Part shown: positions 9,064 through 18,391 of the stretch, piece after piece
Position numbering within the stretch: the first letter of the stretch is position 1
Layout of the letters: the number at the start of each line of letters is the position of its first letter
Source of the DNA: Alkalihalobacillus pseudalcaliphilus
Lineage (GTDB): Bacteria > Bacillota > Bacilli > Bacillales > Bacillaceae_D
DNA: 64,000 nt
Direction of reading: 5' to 3'
Assembly: GCF_028610675.1 (NCBI RefSeq)
Contig: NZ_JAQQWS010000007.1
Location: 1 to 64,000, forward strand
The notes under the pieces: model-generated
Databases searched by the model: none
What the model was told of the DNA's origin: nothing
The model's input: the letters and a program-made list of their open reading frames with translations, nothing else
Translations under genes and position numbers: made by a program

Positions 9064-9673
9064 CTTCTATTTGTTGAGGCAATCCATTCAGATACATCTC
9101 AATTGCATCTTCAAATTTCTCCAAAACGTCCATCGTTTTCTCGTTAGGACGAGTATAAATGATCGGATAATCGATTTCTCCAAGTGATGGCCTAACCTGA
9201 AAAGCTAATTGCTCAAAATCTACTGAAAATCGGGCATTCACTCCCGGTTTATTACCTCTGGCATCTAACCGAATCCAACGCTTTAAAGAGCCGAGATAGA
9301 CGGCGTTTAAAGCATGAATACAATACCCATCCTCAGGCTCATCAAATAATGTTAATTTTTGATAACAGAAACCCGTCGGTATTCCTTCTCTTCTTAATAT
9401 TGCCGCCAACAAATTCGACTTGGCATAACAAATACCTTCTCGATGAAGTAAAACCTCAGGTGCGTGCTTCGTTACTCGGCTACTTTGTATATCCCAGCTG
9501 TGAGAAATACTATCTCGGACATATTCAAAAGCCCGTTTCACTTTCTCCATATCGGTTAGATGTTTATGGAATAAGGAAGCATTTAATTCACGAATGCTCA
9601 CATGATGATAATCAAGTTCTGCTAAATCCCTTAGGTATTCTTCTACCTTTCCTGATTCTTGATTGAGGCGCAC
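9053..9673 (-). CDS. Transglutaminase-like domain protein
   Basis: 206 residues with the three catalytic positions of the transglutaminase/protease fold: Cys82 (GICYAKSNLL), His120 (YCIHALNAVY) and Asp137 (WIRLDARG). No signal peptide, so cytoplasmic. The GTG start follows AGAGGAGGTG by seven bases. It lies 20 bp after the double-GNAT gene on the same strand, probably as an operon. The substrate is unknown; bacterial members include peptidases and cross-linking enzymes. Confidence 0.85.
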   Translation of the reverse strand: MRLNQESGKVEEYLRDLAELDYHHVSIRELNASLFHKHLTDMEKVKRAFEYVRDSISHSWDIQSSRVTKHAPEVLLHREGICYAKSNLLAAILRREGIPTGFCYQKLTLFDEPEDGYCIHALNAVYLGSLKRWIRLDARGNKPGVNARFSVDFEQLAFQVRPSLGEIDYPIIYTRPNEKTMDVLEKFEDAIEMYLNGLPQQIEAGA

Positions 9674-9693
9674 GTCACACCTCCTCTCTAACC

Positions 9694-10518
9694 TTATTTA
9701 ATTTTGAAATAATCTTGAACTTCATACGTTTCAAAGCCTACTTTTTCGTAAAGGCCTTTCGCTTCAACATTTAGTCCATCCACTTCTAGAAATACATCTA
9801 ATCCTTTCGTTAACGAATGTTGAATCACCTTTAATAAAACCTCTTTACCATAACCTTTTCCTTGAAATTGCGGGAAAATAGCAAAACCATAAATCCAACA
9901 TTCTGAGTCAAGCTCTTGAATACGAATCTTCCCAATGGTCTCACCCTCAGCCATTAGTTTCCACAAGCTATTTTCCTTACTTTTCAGTAAATGTTCGTTG
10001 TAGGAAATAGCCTCTTGCTGTTCAAACTCAAAACAGACCCGATCAAGCTCAGCCAAGGTTGGTATATCTGCTTCTTTGGCTTCTTCTAACTGAACGAAAT
10101 CACTCTGTATACGAATGACTGTTGTACGATTAAATTTCATCTGTCTCTCTGAAAAAGATAACGGTAGTTTTTCTACCTTAATCCATGCTTTTGCCGTATC
10201 TGAAAGTGCAGGTGTATTCATATAAATCTGATGATCCTCAGTTAACCCAGCCTTGGCTACGTTATACAATTTTGTAAAAATCCCTTGACGGCGGTAGCTT
10301 GGATCAACCATGCCACATAATTCAGCTTTATTACCAAAACGATATATACCGATGAAACCGACTAGCTGCCCATTCTCATAATGAAAAAAATCTTCCTTTA
10401 ATTCATTTTTTCTATTTTCGAGCATTTCCCAGTTCAATTTCAATTTGATATTCTCATATTGTTCGCAACGTTTTTGCAACGCTTTAATATCTTGTAATTG
10501 TTGTCCTGTTAACATCAC
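9694..10518 (-). CDS. Double GNAT-fold acetyltransferase
   Basis: 274 residues with two GNAT halves. The N-terminal half has the acetyl-CoA loop VDPSYRRQGIFTKL near residue 72, and the C-terminal half has FPQFQGKGYGKEVLLKV near residue 215, the better-conserved one. The start is GTG at 10518 or the adjacent ATG at 10515; both follow AGGGGGC. Acetyl-CoA-dependent transfer is expected; the acceptor is unknown. First gene of a two-gene unit with the transglutaminase-like protein. Confidence 0.85.
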   Translation of the reverse strand: MMLTGQQLQDIKALQKRCEQYENIKLKLNWEMLENRKNELKEDFFHYENGQLVGFIGIYRFGNKAELCGMVDPSYRRQGIFTKLYNVAKAGLTEDHQIYMNTPALSDTAKAWIKVEKLPLSFSERQMKFNRTTVIRIQSDFVQLEEAKEADIPTLAELDRVCFEFEQQEAISYNEHLLKSKENSLWKLMAEGETIGKIRIQELDSECWIYGFAIFPQFQGKGYGKEVLLKVIQHSLTKGLDVFLEVDGLNVEAKGLYEKVGFETYEVQDYFKIK

Positions 10519-10623
10519 GGTGCCCCCTGACCTTTATCTGCACTTTAACCTAATTATACCATTTACTGCCACAATTTGATGTGGATTTTTTTGCATTTAT
10601 TAGCTCTATTCGTTTCTGACTCG

Positions 10624-10653
10624 AAAAAACCGTTCAACGCTGAACGGTTTTTT
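10624..10653 (-). terminator. Terminator of katE
   Basis: AAAAAACCGTTCA and TGAACGGTTTTTT form a perfect stem with a 4-nt loop. The minus-strand copy ends in a six-T run, 22 bp after the katE stop. Confidence 0.9.
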
Positions 10654-10675
10654 CCATGAATACAAAGTCCTCTTT

Positions 10676-12730
10676 TTATCGTTCCCAAAACCTCTGCTTG
10701 GCCATTGCATTAATGAACTTCTCGGCAAAATCTCCCTGACCGTCTGCCACTACCACACCAGGCCTGCCATCAATACCTAGTTGCCCGATCACCGATTGAC
10801 CATATTGACTTGCCCCAATCGGTTTATAATGATTATATTGCTCAATCACAAATTGGCGTGTTTTATATTGGAACGTTTCACTCATATTCGGACCACCCAC
10901 AACATACACACCATCATACACAACAGGTGCATCCGTTAAAAACTTATGCTTAATATTCACTTGTACACCATTTGTCCCTTCTAGCTTGCCTTGTTTCTCA
11001 CTAATAAAAGTTGGCTGTAGACCTGCCGACTTCATCGCATTAATAACGGTACTTAATTCACGACCGTTAAAACCATGATCAACAATAACCGCAACCTTTA
11101 ATGTATCAGGACGATAGACTGTGTTCATCAAACTCAATGCGGGCGAAGAAGACGTAACCTTTGATTCGTTCACATTTGGCACTTCAACTCCAACATCATC
11201 TGCAACGGTTAAGGCTAGTTCACGACTCACTCTAGCAATCATATTGACAACCCTTTGCCTAACCTCTAACGTCTCTACTTTACCTAATTCAAAACTAAAT
11301 GCAGTAGCAATATGCCCCTTCTCAACATCCGTCATGCTATTCCAAAAAAGTCGTGCCTGAGAAAAATGATCGTCAAAGCTTTTAGCTGTTTTTCTAATTT
11401 TTACACCTTCAACCATTGAAGGATAAGTGACAAAACCACCTTTGGAACCAGGCACCGTACTCGGTGTATTACCAGCAAGGTAGTTATTTTTGTAAGCAAC
11501 CTTTCCTTTATCTATCACATATCTCGCCGCCCCATCACGTTGATTATTATGGAATGGACAGACCGGGCGATTAATCGGTATCTGTTTAAAGTTAGTACCT
11601 ACTCGATAAATTTGTGTATCTGTATAAGAAAACAATCGACCTTGTAACAATGGGTCATTACTAAAATCGATGCCTGGAACAATATTGCCCGGATGAAGGG
11701 CCACCTGCTCTGTTTCGGCAAATACATTTGTCACATTACGATTCAAAGTCATCTTACCAATGATTTGTACCGGCACCACTTCCTCTGGCCAGAGCTTGGT
11801 CGCATCTAAAATGTCAAAATCGAACATAAACTCATCTTTCTCAGCTAAAACTTGTACGCCTAGTTCGTACTCAGGGAAATTACCCATCTCAATATTTGTC
11901 CACAAATCCCGACGATGAAAATCAGCATCCGCTCCTCCGATTTTTTGAGCTTCATCCCAAATCAACGAATGTTTACCGAGAAGTGGCTTCCAGTGGAATT
12001 TAACAAAATGCGAGTCACCTTCTTTATTGACAAGACGAAACGTATGAACACCAAAGCCTTCCATGGTTCGGAAGCTTCTTGGAATCGTTCGATCAGACAT
12101 AATCCACATCATCATCGCTGCAGACTCTTCATTACTTCCGATAAAATCCCAAAATGTATCATGTGCGGTTTGCCCTTGTGGAATTTCATTATGCGGCTCT
12201 GGTTTTAGGGCATGGATCAAATCTGGAAACTTAATACCATCCTGAATAAAAAAGATCGGAATATTGTTACCAACTAAATCAAAATTCCCCTCTTCTGTGT
12301 AAAATTTCGTTGCAAATCCACGCACATCTCGATTTGTTTCATTCACCCCACGCGAACCAGCCACTTGAGAAAACCGAACAAAAACAGGCGTTTCACAAGT
12401 CGGGTCTTGTAAAAAATGAGCCTTCGTTAAATACGCCTGTGATTGATACACCTTAAAAAACCCGTGTGCACCATACCCCCGGGCATGAACATTCCGTTCC
12501 GGTATACGCTCTCTGTCAAAATGAGCTAATTTTTCCCTGAATAAAAAATCCTCAAGTAACTGTGGGCCTCGCTCACCAGCACTTAATGTGTTTTCATCAT
12601 CTGAAATTTTCACTCCTTCACTAGCTGTTAGTTCCTTCCCTTCATTGACACGAACAAATTCTTGTAACTGCTCAATTTTTTTACTTTCTTTTCGGTCTTG
12701 ATCCCCTCGACCATCTTGCCTTTTTGCCAA
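10676..12730 (-). CDS. katE: Large-subunit monofunctional catalase with C-terminal DJ-1-like domain
   Basis: 684 residues, the length of clade II catalases such as B. subtilis KatE. It dismutates hydrogen peroxide. The catalytic histidine is His82 in RNVHARGYGAHG, the distal asparagine is in FDLVGNNIPIFF, and the haem-ligand tyrosine is in GRLFSYTDTQIYR. The last 150 or so residues (from LKVAVIVDHGFNGRE) form the class I glutaminase/DJ-1-like domain of large catalases. The TTG start follows AAGGAGGAGAGG. Upstream lies a TTATTAT-TC-ATAATAA palindrome and then hairpin array 2. In B. subtilis katE is a general-stress gene; I could not find a clear sigma-B promoter here. Confidence 0.96.
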   Translation of the reverse strand: MAKRQDGRGDQDRKESKKIEQLQEFVRVNEGKELTASEGVKISDDENTLSAGERGPQLLEDFLFREKLAHFDRERIPERNVHARGYGAHGFFKVYQSQAYLTKAHFLQDPTCETPVFVRFSQVAGSRGVNETNRDVRGFATKFYTEEGNFDLVGNNIPIFFIQDGIKFPDLIHALKPEPHNEIPQGQTAHDTFWDFIGSNEESAAMMMWIMSDRTIPRSFRTMEGFGVHTFRLVNKEGDSHFVKFHWKPLLGKHSLIWDEAQKIGGADADFHRRDLWTNIEMGNFPEYELGVQVLAEKDEFMFDFDILDATKLWPEEVVPVQIIGKMTLNRNVTNVFAETEQVALHPGNIVPGIDFSNDPLLQGRLFSYTDTQIYRVGTNFKQIPINRPVCPFHNNQRDGAARYVIDKGKVAYKNNYLAGNTPSTVPGSKGGFVTYPSMVEGVKIRKTAKSFDDHFSQARLFWNSMTDVEKGHIATAFSFELGKVETLEVRQRVVNMIARVSRELALTVADDVGVEVPNVNESKVTSSSPALSLMNTVYRPDTLKVAVIVDHGFNGRELSTVINAMKSAGLQPTFISEKQGKLEGTNGVQVNIKHKFLTDAPVVYDGVYVVGGPNMSETFQYKTRQFVIEQYNHYKPIGASQYGQSVIGQLGIDGRPGVVVADGQGDFAEKFINAMAKQRFWER

Positions 12731-12804
12731 CGTCCTCTCCTCCTTCGTTCAAATCGGACAAAATCATTTGTAAACACCATTACAAACGTATTCATGTCTG
12801 TCTT

Positions 12805-12820
12805 TTATTATTCATAATAA
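12805..12820. promoter_or_regulatory. Palindrome upstream of katE
   Basis: TTATTAT-TC-ATAATAA is a perfect 7-bp inverted repeat with a 2-bp centre, 75 bp upstream of katE. It resembles Fur/PerR-family boxes in composition, but the centre spacing differs from the PerR consensus, so a regulator cannot be assigned. Confidence 0.35.
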
Positions 12821-12825
12821 CGATT

Positions 12826-13352
12826 AGTAGCACTCGGGCTTTCTACCACTTTTTCTGCTCGCAACCCCGCATATTTCCATTTGCTCGGGGTTACTCTCCC
12901 TTTTTCTGCTCGCAACCCCGCGTATTTCCTTTTGCTCGGGGTTACTACCGCTTTTTCTGCTCGCAACCCCGCGTATTTCCGTTTGCTCGGGGTTACTACC
13001 GCTTTTTCTGCTCGCAACCCCGCGTATTTCCATTTGCTCGGGGTTACTCTCCCTTTTTCTGCTCCCAACCCTGCGTATTTCCATTTGCTCGGGGTTACTC
13101 TCTCTTTTTCTGCTCCCAACCCCGCGTATTTCCATTTGCTCGGGGTTACTACCGCCTTTTCTGCTCCCAACCCCGAGATTCCACATTTGCTCGGGCTTTC
13201 TCCTACTTTTTTCACTCGCAACCCCGCGTATTTCCGTTTGCTCGGGCTTTCTCTCTCTTTTTTTGCTCGCAACCCCGCGATTCAGCGTTTACTCGGGCTT
13301 TCTACCACTTTTTCTGCTCGCAACTACGAGATTCTGTGTTTCTTCGGGTTTC
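12826..13352. repeat. Family A hairpin array 2 (51-bp units)
   Basis: Ten units start at 12861, 12912, 12963, 13014, 13065, 13116, 13167, 13218, 13269 and 13320, all exactly 51 bp apart, after one half unit. Most carry a variant stem, AACCCCG pairing with CGGGGTT, instead of the CCCGAG/CTCGGG stem of array 1. The unit at 13167 is of the array 1 type and the one at 13218 mixes left and right arm types. The array fills the space between divergent katE and the ABC exporter gene. Long open frames here on both strands (120-215 codons) are by-products of the period. Confidence 0.95.
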
Positions 13353-13442
13353 CTCTCAGCAAATATGTTAATTGGTTTTGCCCTTGAAATAGTGGTATTT
13401 CGTTCATTCGATATTACTTCCATTTAACGAAAACAAAAAAGC

Positions 13443-13473
13443 TTGCGCCTCCCGTTACGTTAGGCATTATGAT
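13443..13473 (+). promoter_or_regulatory. MerR-type promoter of the ABC exporter gene
   Basis: TTGCGC (13443-13448), a 19-bp spacer and TATGAT (13468-13473). The over-long spacer contains the dyad GCCTCCCGTTACGTTAGGC, which lies between the two hexamers. A 19-bp spacer with a central dyad is the hallmark of promoters activated by MerR-family regulators by DNA distortion. No merR-type gene is in the window, so the activator acts in trans. Confidence 0.8.
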
Positions 13474-13515
13474 AAAGTTAATAAAGTTACTCCACATGAA
13501 AGAGGTGCACATTAA

Positions 13516-15309
13516 TTGAAAGAACAGAAAGAAGTAGTTCAAACCCCATCCATTAAGCCAAAAGAGTTCATTCAACTCTTAAATAAGTACCGTCCGGCTT
13601 TATGGATTATAGTCGTTGCCCTTATCTTTGGCTTAGGCGAGACCGCTATGGCATTACTTGTGCCTTTATTAACGATGAATCTCGTCGATATATTAGCTGA
13701 AGCGAGCTTTACATGGCGGTCCATTTCCACGTTGGTTGTCGTTTTTATTTTTCAAGCGATTATGTCTGGCTTCTCGATTTATTTAATGTTTTATGTGGGA
13801 CAAAAAATGGTTGCTGGCTTACGTAATGATCTTTGGAATCATATTCTCCAACTTAAGATACCTTTCTTTGATAAAAATACATCCGGAGAAACGATGAGTC
13901 GTATTACTAACGATACGAATATCATTAAAGACTTTATCACGATGCAAGTCATACCTTTTATCTCAGGAATTGTCTCGATTATCGGCTCCTTAATTTTATT
14001 GTTTATCATCGATTGGCAAATGACATTATTAATGTTTATTGCTGTTCCTTTTGCCGCTTTAATCATCATGCCTTTAGGGTCAAAGATGCTCAAGATATCT
14101 CGTTCCATTCAAAACGAAACGGCTTCTTTCCAAGGGGAATTAGGAAGAGTTCTTGCAGATATTCGATTAGTGAAAGCTTCCAATAGTGAAAATGTCGAAG
14201 AGGATATGGGTAAAGGGAAAATAAGGCATTTATATCGATATGGAATGAAAGAAGCAAAAATCCAAGCCTTCGTTTCACCTGCGATGATGTCCGTTATGAT
14301 GCTTGTCCTTGTATTAGTCATTGGGTATGGTGGTGTTCGAGTAGCCGCAGGTGCGTTATCATCTGGTGAGCTTGTTGCTATCATTTTATATTTATTCCAA
14401 ATTGTCGTTCCATTTACAACATTAGCCGTCTTTTTTACTCAATTCCAAAAAGCACTTGGAGCAACTGAGCGTATTCAAGAGATTTTTAGCGAAACGAAAG
14501 AAAAATATGATCTTTTACCATCCAAAACAAATGAGCAATTGGTGTTTAAATCTGCTCAAAACATTACACCAATTCCTTTAAAGGGCGGAGAATTGAACTT
14601 TAATCAAATTCGCTTTGGCTATCATAATGACAAAACGATTTTGAATCAGTTGACCTTTACGGCTCCTGCTGGTAAAATAACCGCCTTTGTTGGCCCAAGT
14701 GGTACGGGGAAAACAACGATATTCTCCTTAATTGAACGTTTTTATGAACCTGATGAAGGGGCGATCCAATATGGACAGCAACCGATACGAGATTTAGATT
14801 TACAAGGTTGGCGGCAAAAAATAGCCTATGTCTCACAAGAGAGCCCGATGATGAATGGTTCGATTTATGATAATTTAAGATATGGATTATCTGACATCGA
14901 AGATCCCCTTATTGCAAAAGCACTAGAGCAAGCCAATTTAACGGCCTTTATCGCCACATTGCCACAAGGATTGCAAACACCAGTTGGTGAACGTGGGGTT
15001 AAGTTATCGGGTGGACAAAAGCAACGCCTCGCTATTGCAAGAGCTATTTTGCGCGATCCTGAGATTTTATTATTGGATGAAGCAACCGCCCACCTTGACA
15101 GTGCTTCTGAAAAACTAGTGCAAGATGCTTTAAATGAATTGATGGAAGGAAGAACGACATTAATCATTGCTCACCGCCTTTCAACAGTAAGACATGCCGA
15201 TCAAATTATCGTGGTCCAGCAAGGGCAAGTAAGTGGAACTGGCACACATGAACAATTAATAAAAACACATGAATTTTACCAAGAGCTCGTTCTGCAGCAG
15301 TTTGAGTAA
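13516..15309 (+). CDS. ABC-type exporter, fused membrane and ATPase domains
   Basis: 597 residues, a half-transporter of the BmrA/LmrA type that should act as a homodimer. Six membrane helices span about 28-320; the ATPase has Walker A GPSGTGKTT (393-401), signature LSGGQKQ (about 497) and Walker B ILLLDEAT (517-524). The TTG start follows AGAGGTG. Expression is probably controlled by a MerR-family activator from the promoter at 13443-13473, suggesting drug-responsive efflux; the substrate is not evident. Ends at a terminator at 15348. Confidence 0.93.
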   Translation: MKEQKEVVQTPSIKPKEFIQLLNKYRPALWIIVVALIFGLGETAMALLVPLLTMNLVDILAEASFTWRSISTLVVVFIFQAIMSGFSIYLMFYVGQKMVAGLRNDLWNHILQLKIPFFDKNTSGETMSRITNDTNIIKDFITMQVIPFISGIVSIIGSLILLFIIDWQMTLLMFIAVPFAALIIMPLGSKMLKISRSIQNETASFQGELGRVLADIRLVKASNSENVEEDMGKGKIRHLYRYGMKEAKIQAFVSPAMMSVMMLVLVLVIGYGGVRVAAGALSSGELVAIILYLFQIVVPFTTLAVFFTQFQKALGATERIQEIFSETKEKYDLLPSKTNEQLVFKSAQNITPIPLKGGELNFNQIRFGYHNDKTILNQLTFTAPAGKITAFVGPSGTGKTTIFSLIERFYEPDEGAIQYGQQPIRDLDLQGWRQKIAYVSQESPMMNGSIYDNLRYGLSDIEDPLIAKALEQANLTAFIATLPQGLQTPVGERGVKLSGGQKQRLAIARAILRDPEILLLDEATAHLDSASEKLVQDALNELMEGRTTLIIAHRLSTVRHADQIIVVQQGQVSGTGTHEQLIKTHEFYQELVLQQFE

Positions 15310-15347
15310 TGAGAATGAATGATTGCCTTAATGACTAAATGCTCCAT

Positions 15348-15396
15348 AAAAAGCTCCCGCTCAGCTTCAGTACTAGAAGTGAACGGGGCTTTTTTT
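15348..15396 (+). terminator. Terminator of the ABC exporter gene
   Basis: AAAAAGCTCCCG (15348-15359) pairs with CGGGGCTTTTTTT (15384-15396). Inner pairing of CAGCTTC with GAAGTG extends the hairpin. Confidence 0.8.
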
Positions 15397-15539
15397 GACA
15401 TCCTCGCTCCCCTTTTCACCTCACGAATTTTCCTTTTTAGGAACTTGGCTCCATCACTACACACGTAATCAAAAAAACGCAACCAGCTTCCCAGTTACGT
15501 TTCCCATATCTATTCATATACTCATCGAAACACTATCAA

Positions 15540-16259
15540 CTATTCACCTGCATCAACATTATGATACACTTGCTGAACATCCTCTAAATCTTCTAATACG
15601 TCGATGAGTTTATCAAATTGTTCTATAGCATCTGCGGGTATTTCGACTTCATTTTGTGGAAGCATTGTTAACTCAGCAACTGTAAATTCAGTGATACCAT
15701 CAGCCTTTAGTGCCTCTTGCACAGCGTGGAACATGTCTGGCTCAGCATAAATGATCACGACCTCATCTTCTTCTAATATATCACGAACTTCCACATCTGC
15801 TTCCATTAAAAGCTCCAACACATCATCAGCAGATTTCCCCTCTATTCCAATCACGGCTGTAGCATCAAACATGTAAGCAACCGAACCGCTCACACCCATG
15901 TTACCTCCGTTTTTTGTAAAGGCTGAACGCACTTCAGCAGCTGTTCGATTCACATTATTCGTTAACGCATCCACAATGACCATAGAGCCGTTTGGTCCAA
16001 AGCCCTCATATCTAAGTTCATCGTATGTTTCTTCAGAACCACCTTTTGCCTTTTCAATGGCACGGTCGACAATATGTTTCGGTACACTATATGTTTTTGC
16101 TCGTTCTAAAACGACTTTTAACGCACGGTTTGATTCCGGATCAGGCTCACCTTGTTTGGCCGCTACATAAATTTCACGCCCAAACTTTGCATAAATACGA
16201 CTCGTACTTGCATCTTTAGAAGCCTTTTTCTCCTTAATATTATTCCATTTACGTCCCAT
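15540..16259 (-). CDS. yeeI: YebC/PmpR-family protein YeeI
   Basis: 239 residues, full length for the family. The N-terminus MGRKWNNIKEKKASKDAS and the end LEDVQQVYHNVD are typical of the YeeI branch rather than the YebC branch (which starts MAGHSKW). Family members act as transcription regulators or, as shown for some homologues, relieve ribosome stalling at proline stretches; which applies here is not known. Monocistronic. Confidence 0.95.
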   Translation of the reverse strand: MGRKWNNIKEKKASKDASTSRIYAKFGREIYVAAKQGEPDPESNRALKVVLERAKTYSVPKHIVDRAIEKAKGGSEETYDELRYEGFGPNGSMVIVDALTNNVNRTAAEVRSAFTKNGGNMGVSGSVAYMFDATAVIGIEGKSADDVLELLMEADVEVRDILEEDEVVIIYAEPDMFHAVQEALKADGITEFTVAELTMLPQNEVEIPADAIEQFDKLIDVLEDLEDVQQVYHNVDAGE

Positions 16260-16367
16260 TCATAACACTCGCTTTCTTGTAAAATATATCTGATTACATT
16301 CAGACTATCCTTCACAACACCATCTATTATACTCCTAAAAACAAAACATTTCACTATCCTATCTGAA

Positions 16368-17120
16368 CTAATCTTCTAATTCACGAACACAGCTCGACCT
16401 CTTCCTGTATGGGTCATAAATTCGATAGAGTCCATACATAAAGAAAAATAATCCAAGAGCAACCACTTGCAAAACAATAATATAATACGGCCACGGTCCG
16501 AACCAATCAAATGGAGAAGGACTAGGAGGCTTTTGCATTAAATACATATAATTACCACCAACAAGCCAATTCACGCTAAATACAAAAAACGCGTATCCAT
16601 TTAAAATTAGCCAATTCGACCAAACCGTCCGAAGCGAAAGAGTGAATTTTCTAATAAACAGCAAATAAATAACCGCAATAATCACGAGACCGTGAGCCAT
16701 AAAAAAGTGAAAAAAGCGAAAATGAGGAAATCCGAACCCTCCAATATCTGGTGTAATGATCGTTAGAAAAGCACTACCAACTCCCGCAAAAAAAGTAAAT
16801 TCAAATAACCTCTTATTAAGCGTAAATAACATAAAAATGGCCGTAACTAACGTAATACTACTTAAATGAAGCGGCAACGCGTACGTAATCTCCCAACGCC
16901 CATTGACGAGTAGCCAAATATGATAGGTTACTTCTAGTAAAAGAAGAATAATGGCTAAACTGAAGCGAATCGATCTTTCAAGTTTCCTATTTTTCTCTAA
17001 ACGATTACGTATTGAAAAAATAAAGGCGACTATCAAAAAGAGGGTAAGAATAACCAAGAGATGTGATACTCCAAATAATTGAAAGCCAAACCCATCTACT
17101 TCATAAGAAAACCAAGTCAT
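16368..17120 (-). CDS. YwaF/TIGR02206-family integral membrane protein
   Basis: 250 residues with about seven hydrophobic helices. Features of the TIGR02206 family are visible: FGVSHLLVI near the N-terminus, ITYALPLHLSS near residue 80, and GGNYMYLMQKP near 190. GAGGGAAATGG precedes the ATG. The function is unknown. The lipoprotein gene upstream is on the same strand with a 30-bp gap, so they may form an operon. Confidence 0.85.
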   Translation of the reverse strand: MTWFSYEVDGFGFQLFGVSHLLVILTLFLIVAFIFSIRNRLEKNRKLERSIRFSLAIILLLLEVTYHIWLLVNGRWEITYALPLHLSSITLVTAIFMLFTLNKRLFEFTFFAGVGSAFLTIITPDIGGFGFPHFRFFHFFMAHGLVIIAVIYLLFIRKFTLSLRTVWSNWLILNGYAFFVFSVNWLVGGNYMYLMQKPPSPSPFDWFGPWPYYIIVLQVVALGLFFFMYGLYRIYDPYRKRSSCVRELED

Positions 17121-17150
17121 CCATTTCCCTCTTTTCTATATATATATCTA

Positions 17151-17876
17151 TTATTCCAATTCCATATATGAATAGATTTCGTTACTTGCAGGCTGTGGAA
17201 TCATATATAAAGTAAAAGGATCCGATCCCTTAACGAAATATTCTAAATTCTCCCAAAGTAAATAGGACTCTTTTTGTAATGTAAAAATATATGTAGGTTG
17301 TGCTTTCATAACGGTCGTATTTTCATCTTTTTTTGCCTCTGTAATTGCTTTCTCAAAAATAACTTCACCATTATTCTTATTTACATCGATCACTTCAAGT
17401 TCACTCACAATATCCGGATTTACATGCTGATTGACAAATTGTTTGTACTCCGTGACGGATTCACTTGCCAGTATTTTATTATTGGAATAAACGTTAACTT
17501 TTACTTCCTTGTCATCTTCAATATGTTTTCTTAATGTATCTACATTAATAGTTGATAAATCCTCGGGTGCTACTGAAGTTCCTGTAACTAATAAGGTTCC
17601 TTCGTTAGATGTATAAGTATCGGGTATCTCAAATTGTTCGACACCTGTTAACTGTTGAATATACGGGCTGTCTTCAATCAAAAATTGAACTTGATAACTA
17701 GTATTTTTTTTCATTTTATATTCATTTATCTGCACAATGAAATGGAGTTCTCGGTTTTCCCGGTCATTGGCTGAACCAAATTCTATATAGGCAGCTTCAA
17801 TGATGTCTTGCTTTCCTTGACAGGCGGATAAAATGAGTAGCACAATGACTAGCAGTGTTATATGAACTCTATACAA
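17151..17876 (-). CDS. Predicted lipoprotein of unknown function
   Basis: 241 residues. A hydrophobic signal sequence ends in the lipobox LSAC with lipidated Cys19, so the protein should be anchored outside the cell membrane. The mature part has no motif I recognise; it is rich in charged residues and short beta-type segments. The TTG start follows GGGAGG closely. Confidence 0.8.
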   Translation of the reverse strand: MYRVHITLLVIVLLILSACQGKQDIIEAAYIEFGSANDRENRELHFIVQINEYKMKKNTSYQVQFLIEDSPYIQQLTGVEQFEIPDTYTSNEGTLLVTGTSVAPEDLSTINVDTLRKHIEDDKEVKVNVYSNNKILASESVTEYKQFVNQHVNPDIVSELEVIDVNKNNGEVIFEKAITEAKKDENTTVMKAQPTYIFTLQKESYLLWENLEYFVKGSDPFTLYMIPQPASNEIYSYMELE

Positions 17877-18335
17877 AAGCCTCCCTCATTCCCTTGTAAA
17901 TTACATTAATTATACACTGGAAATTCAGATTTATGTTCGGTTTTGTTTGACTGAAAATCATACTCCACTCAGTGTCTTTTCACTTTCTCCGCATTGTCTG
18001 CTCTTTTTCCGGCTTCATTGCCGCGTATTTACATTTATAGTTCATAATAAGATGCCACCTATTAGCATACAAATCAGCCCGAACACTGCTTTATAAAATC
18101 CATGATTAAACTCTTTATTTAATTTCTGTAAATCTTCCTCTGTCCCTTTTATACCCCCAACCTGCATGACCATAATCCGAGGTATTTGTCAACGAGGGTG
18201 CCATTTAGAAAATAGTATAATGTATAACTCCTACTATTAAAGAAAAAATTACTAACAGACGTCAAAATACCCACTCCTCACACTAATTACTTCCCCATCT
18301 CTGAATCTCCTTCAGCACAAGAATCCCAGCAACAT
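17877..18335. other. Intergenic region with possible gene remnant
   Basis: No well-supported gene. A 41-codon minus-strand frame (18042-18167), starting MQVGGIKGTEEDLQ and ending in one hydrophobic helix, FYKAVFGLICMLIGGILL, has no clear ribosome binding site. It could be a small membrane protein or the decayed end of a larger gene. Confidence 0.35.
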
Positions 18336-18373
18336 CAAAAAAAAGAATAACGAGCCAAGCATGACTCATTATC
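18336..18373 (-). terminator. Terminator of the xylanase operon
   Basis: On the minus strand GATAATGAG pairs with CTCGTTATT (one G-T pair) around a 10-nt loop and is followed by C and eight Ts. It lies 20 bp after the xylanase stop. Confidence 0.85.
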
Positions 18374-18391
18374 CCACAATTGATTTACTTA

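Noticed and set aside
12805..12820. Assignment of the katE palindrome to PerR
   Set aside because: The centre is two bases rather than one and the arms deviate from the consensus; kept only as an unassigned palindrome.
82..13352. Arrays of 51-bp units considered as CRISPR arrays
   Set aside because: The whole unit, including the part between arms, repeats; there are no unique spacers, and no cas genes are nearby.
15276..15482. Minus-strand frame over the ABC exporter terminator
   Set aside because: It spans the terminator hairpin and the end of the exporter gene, so it is a shadow frame.
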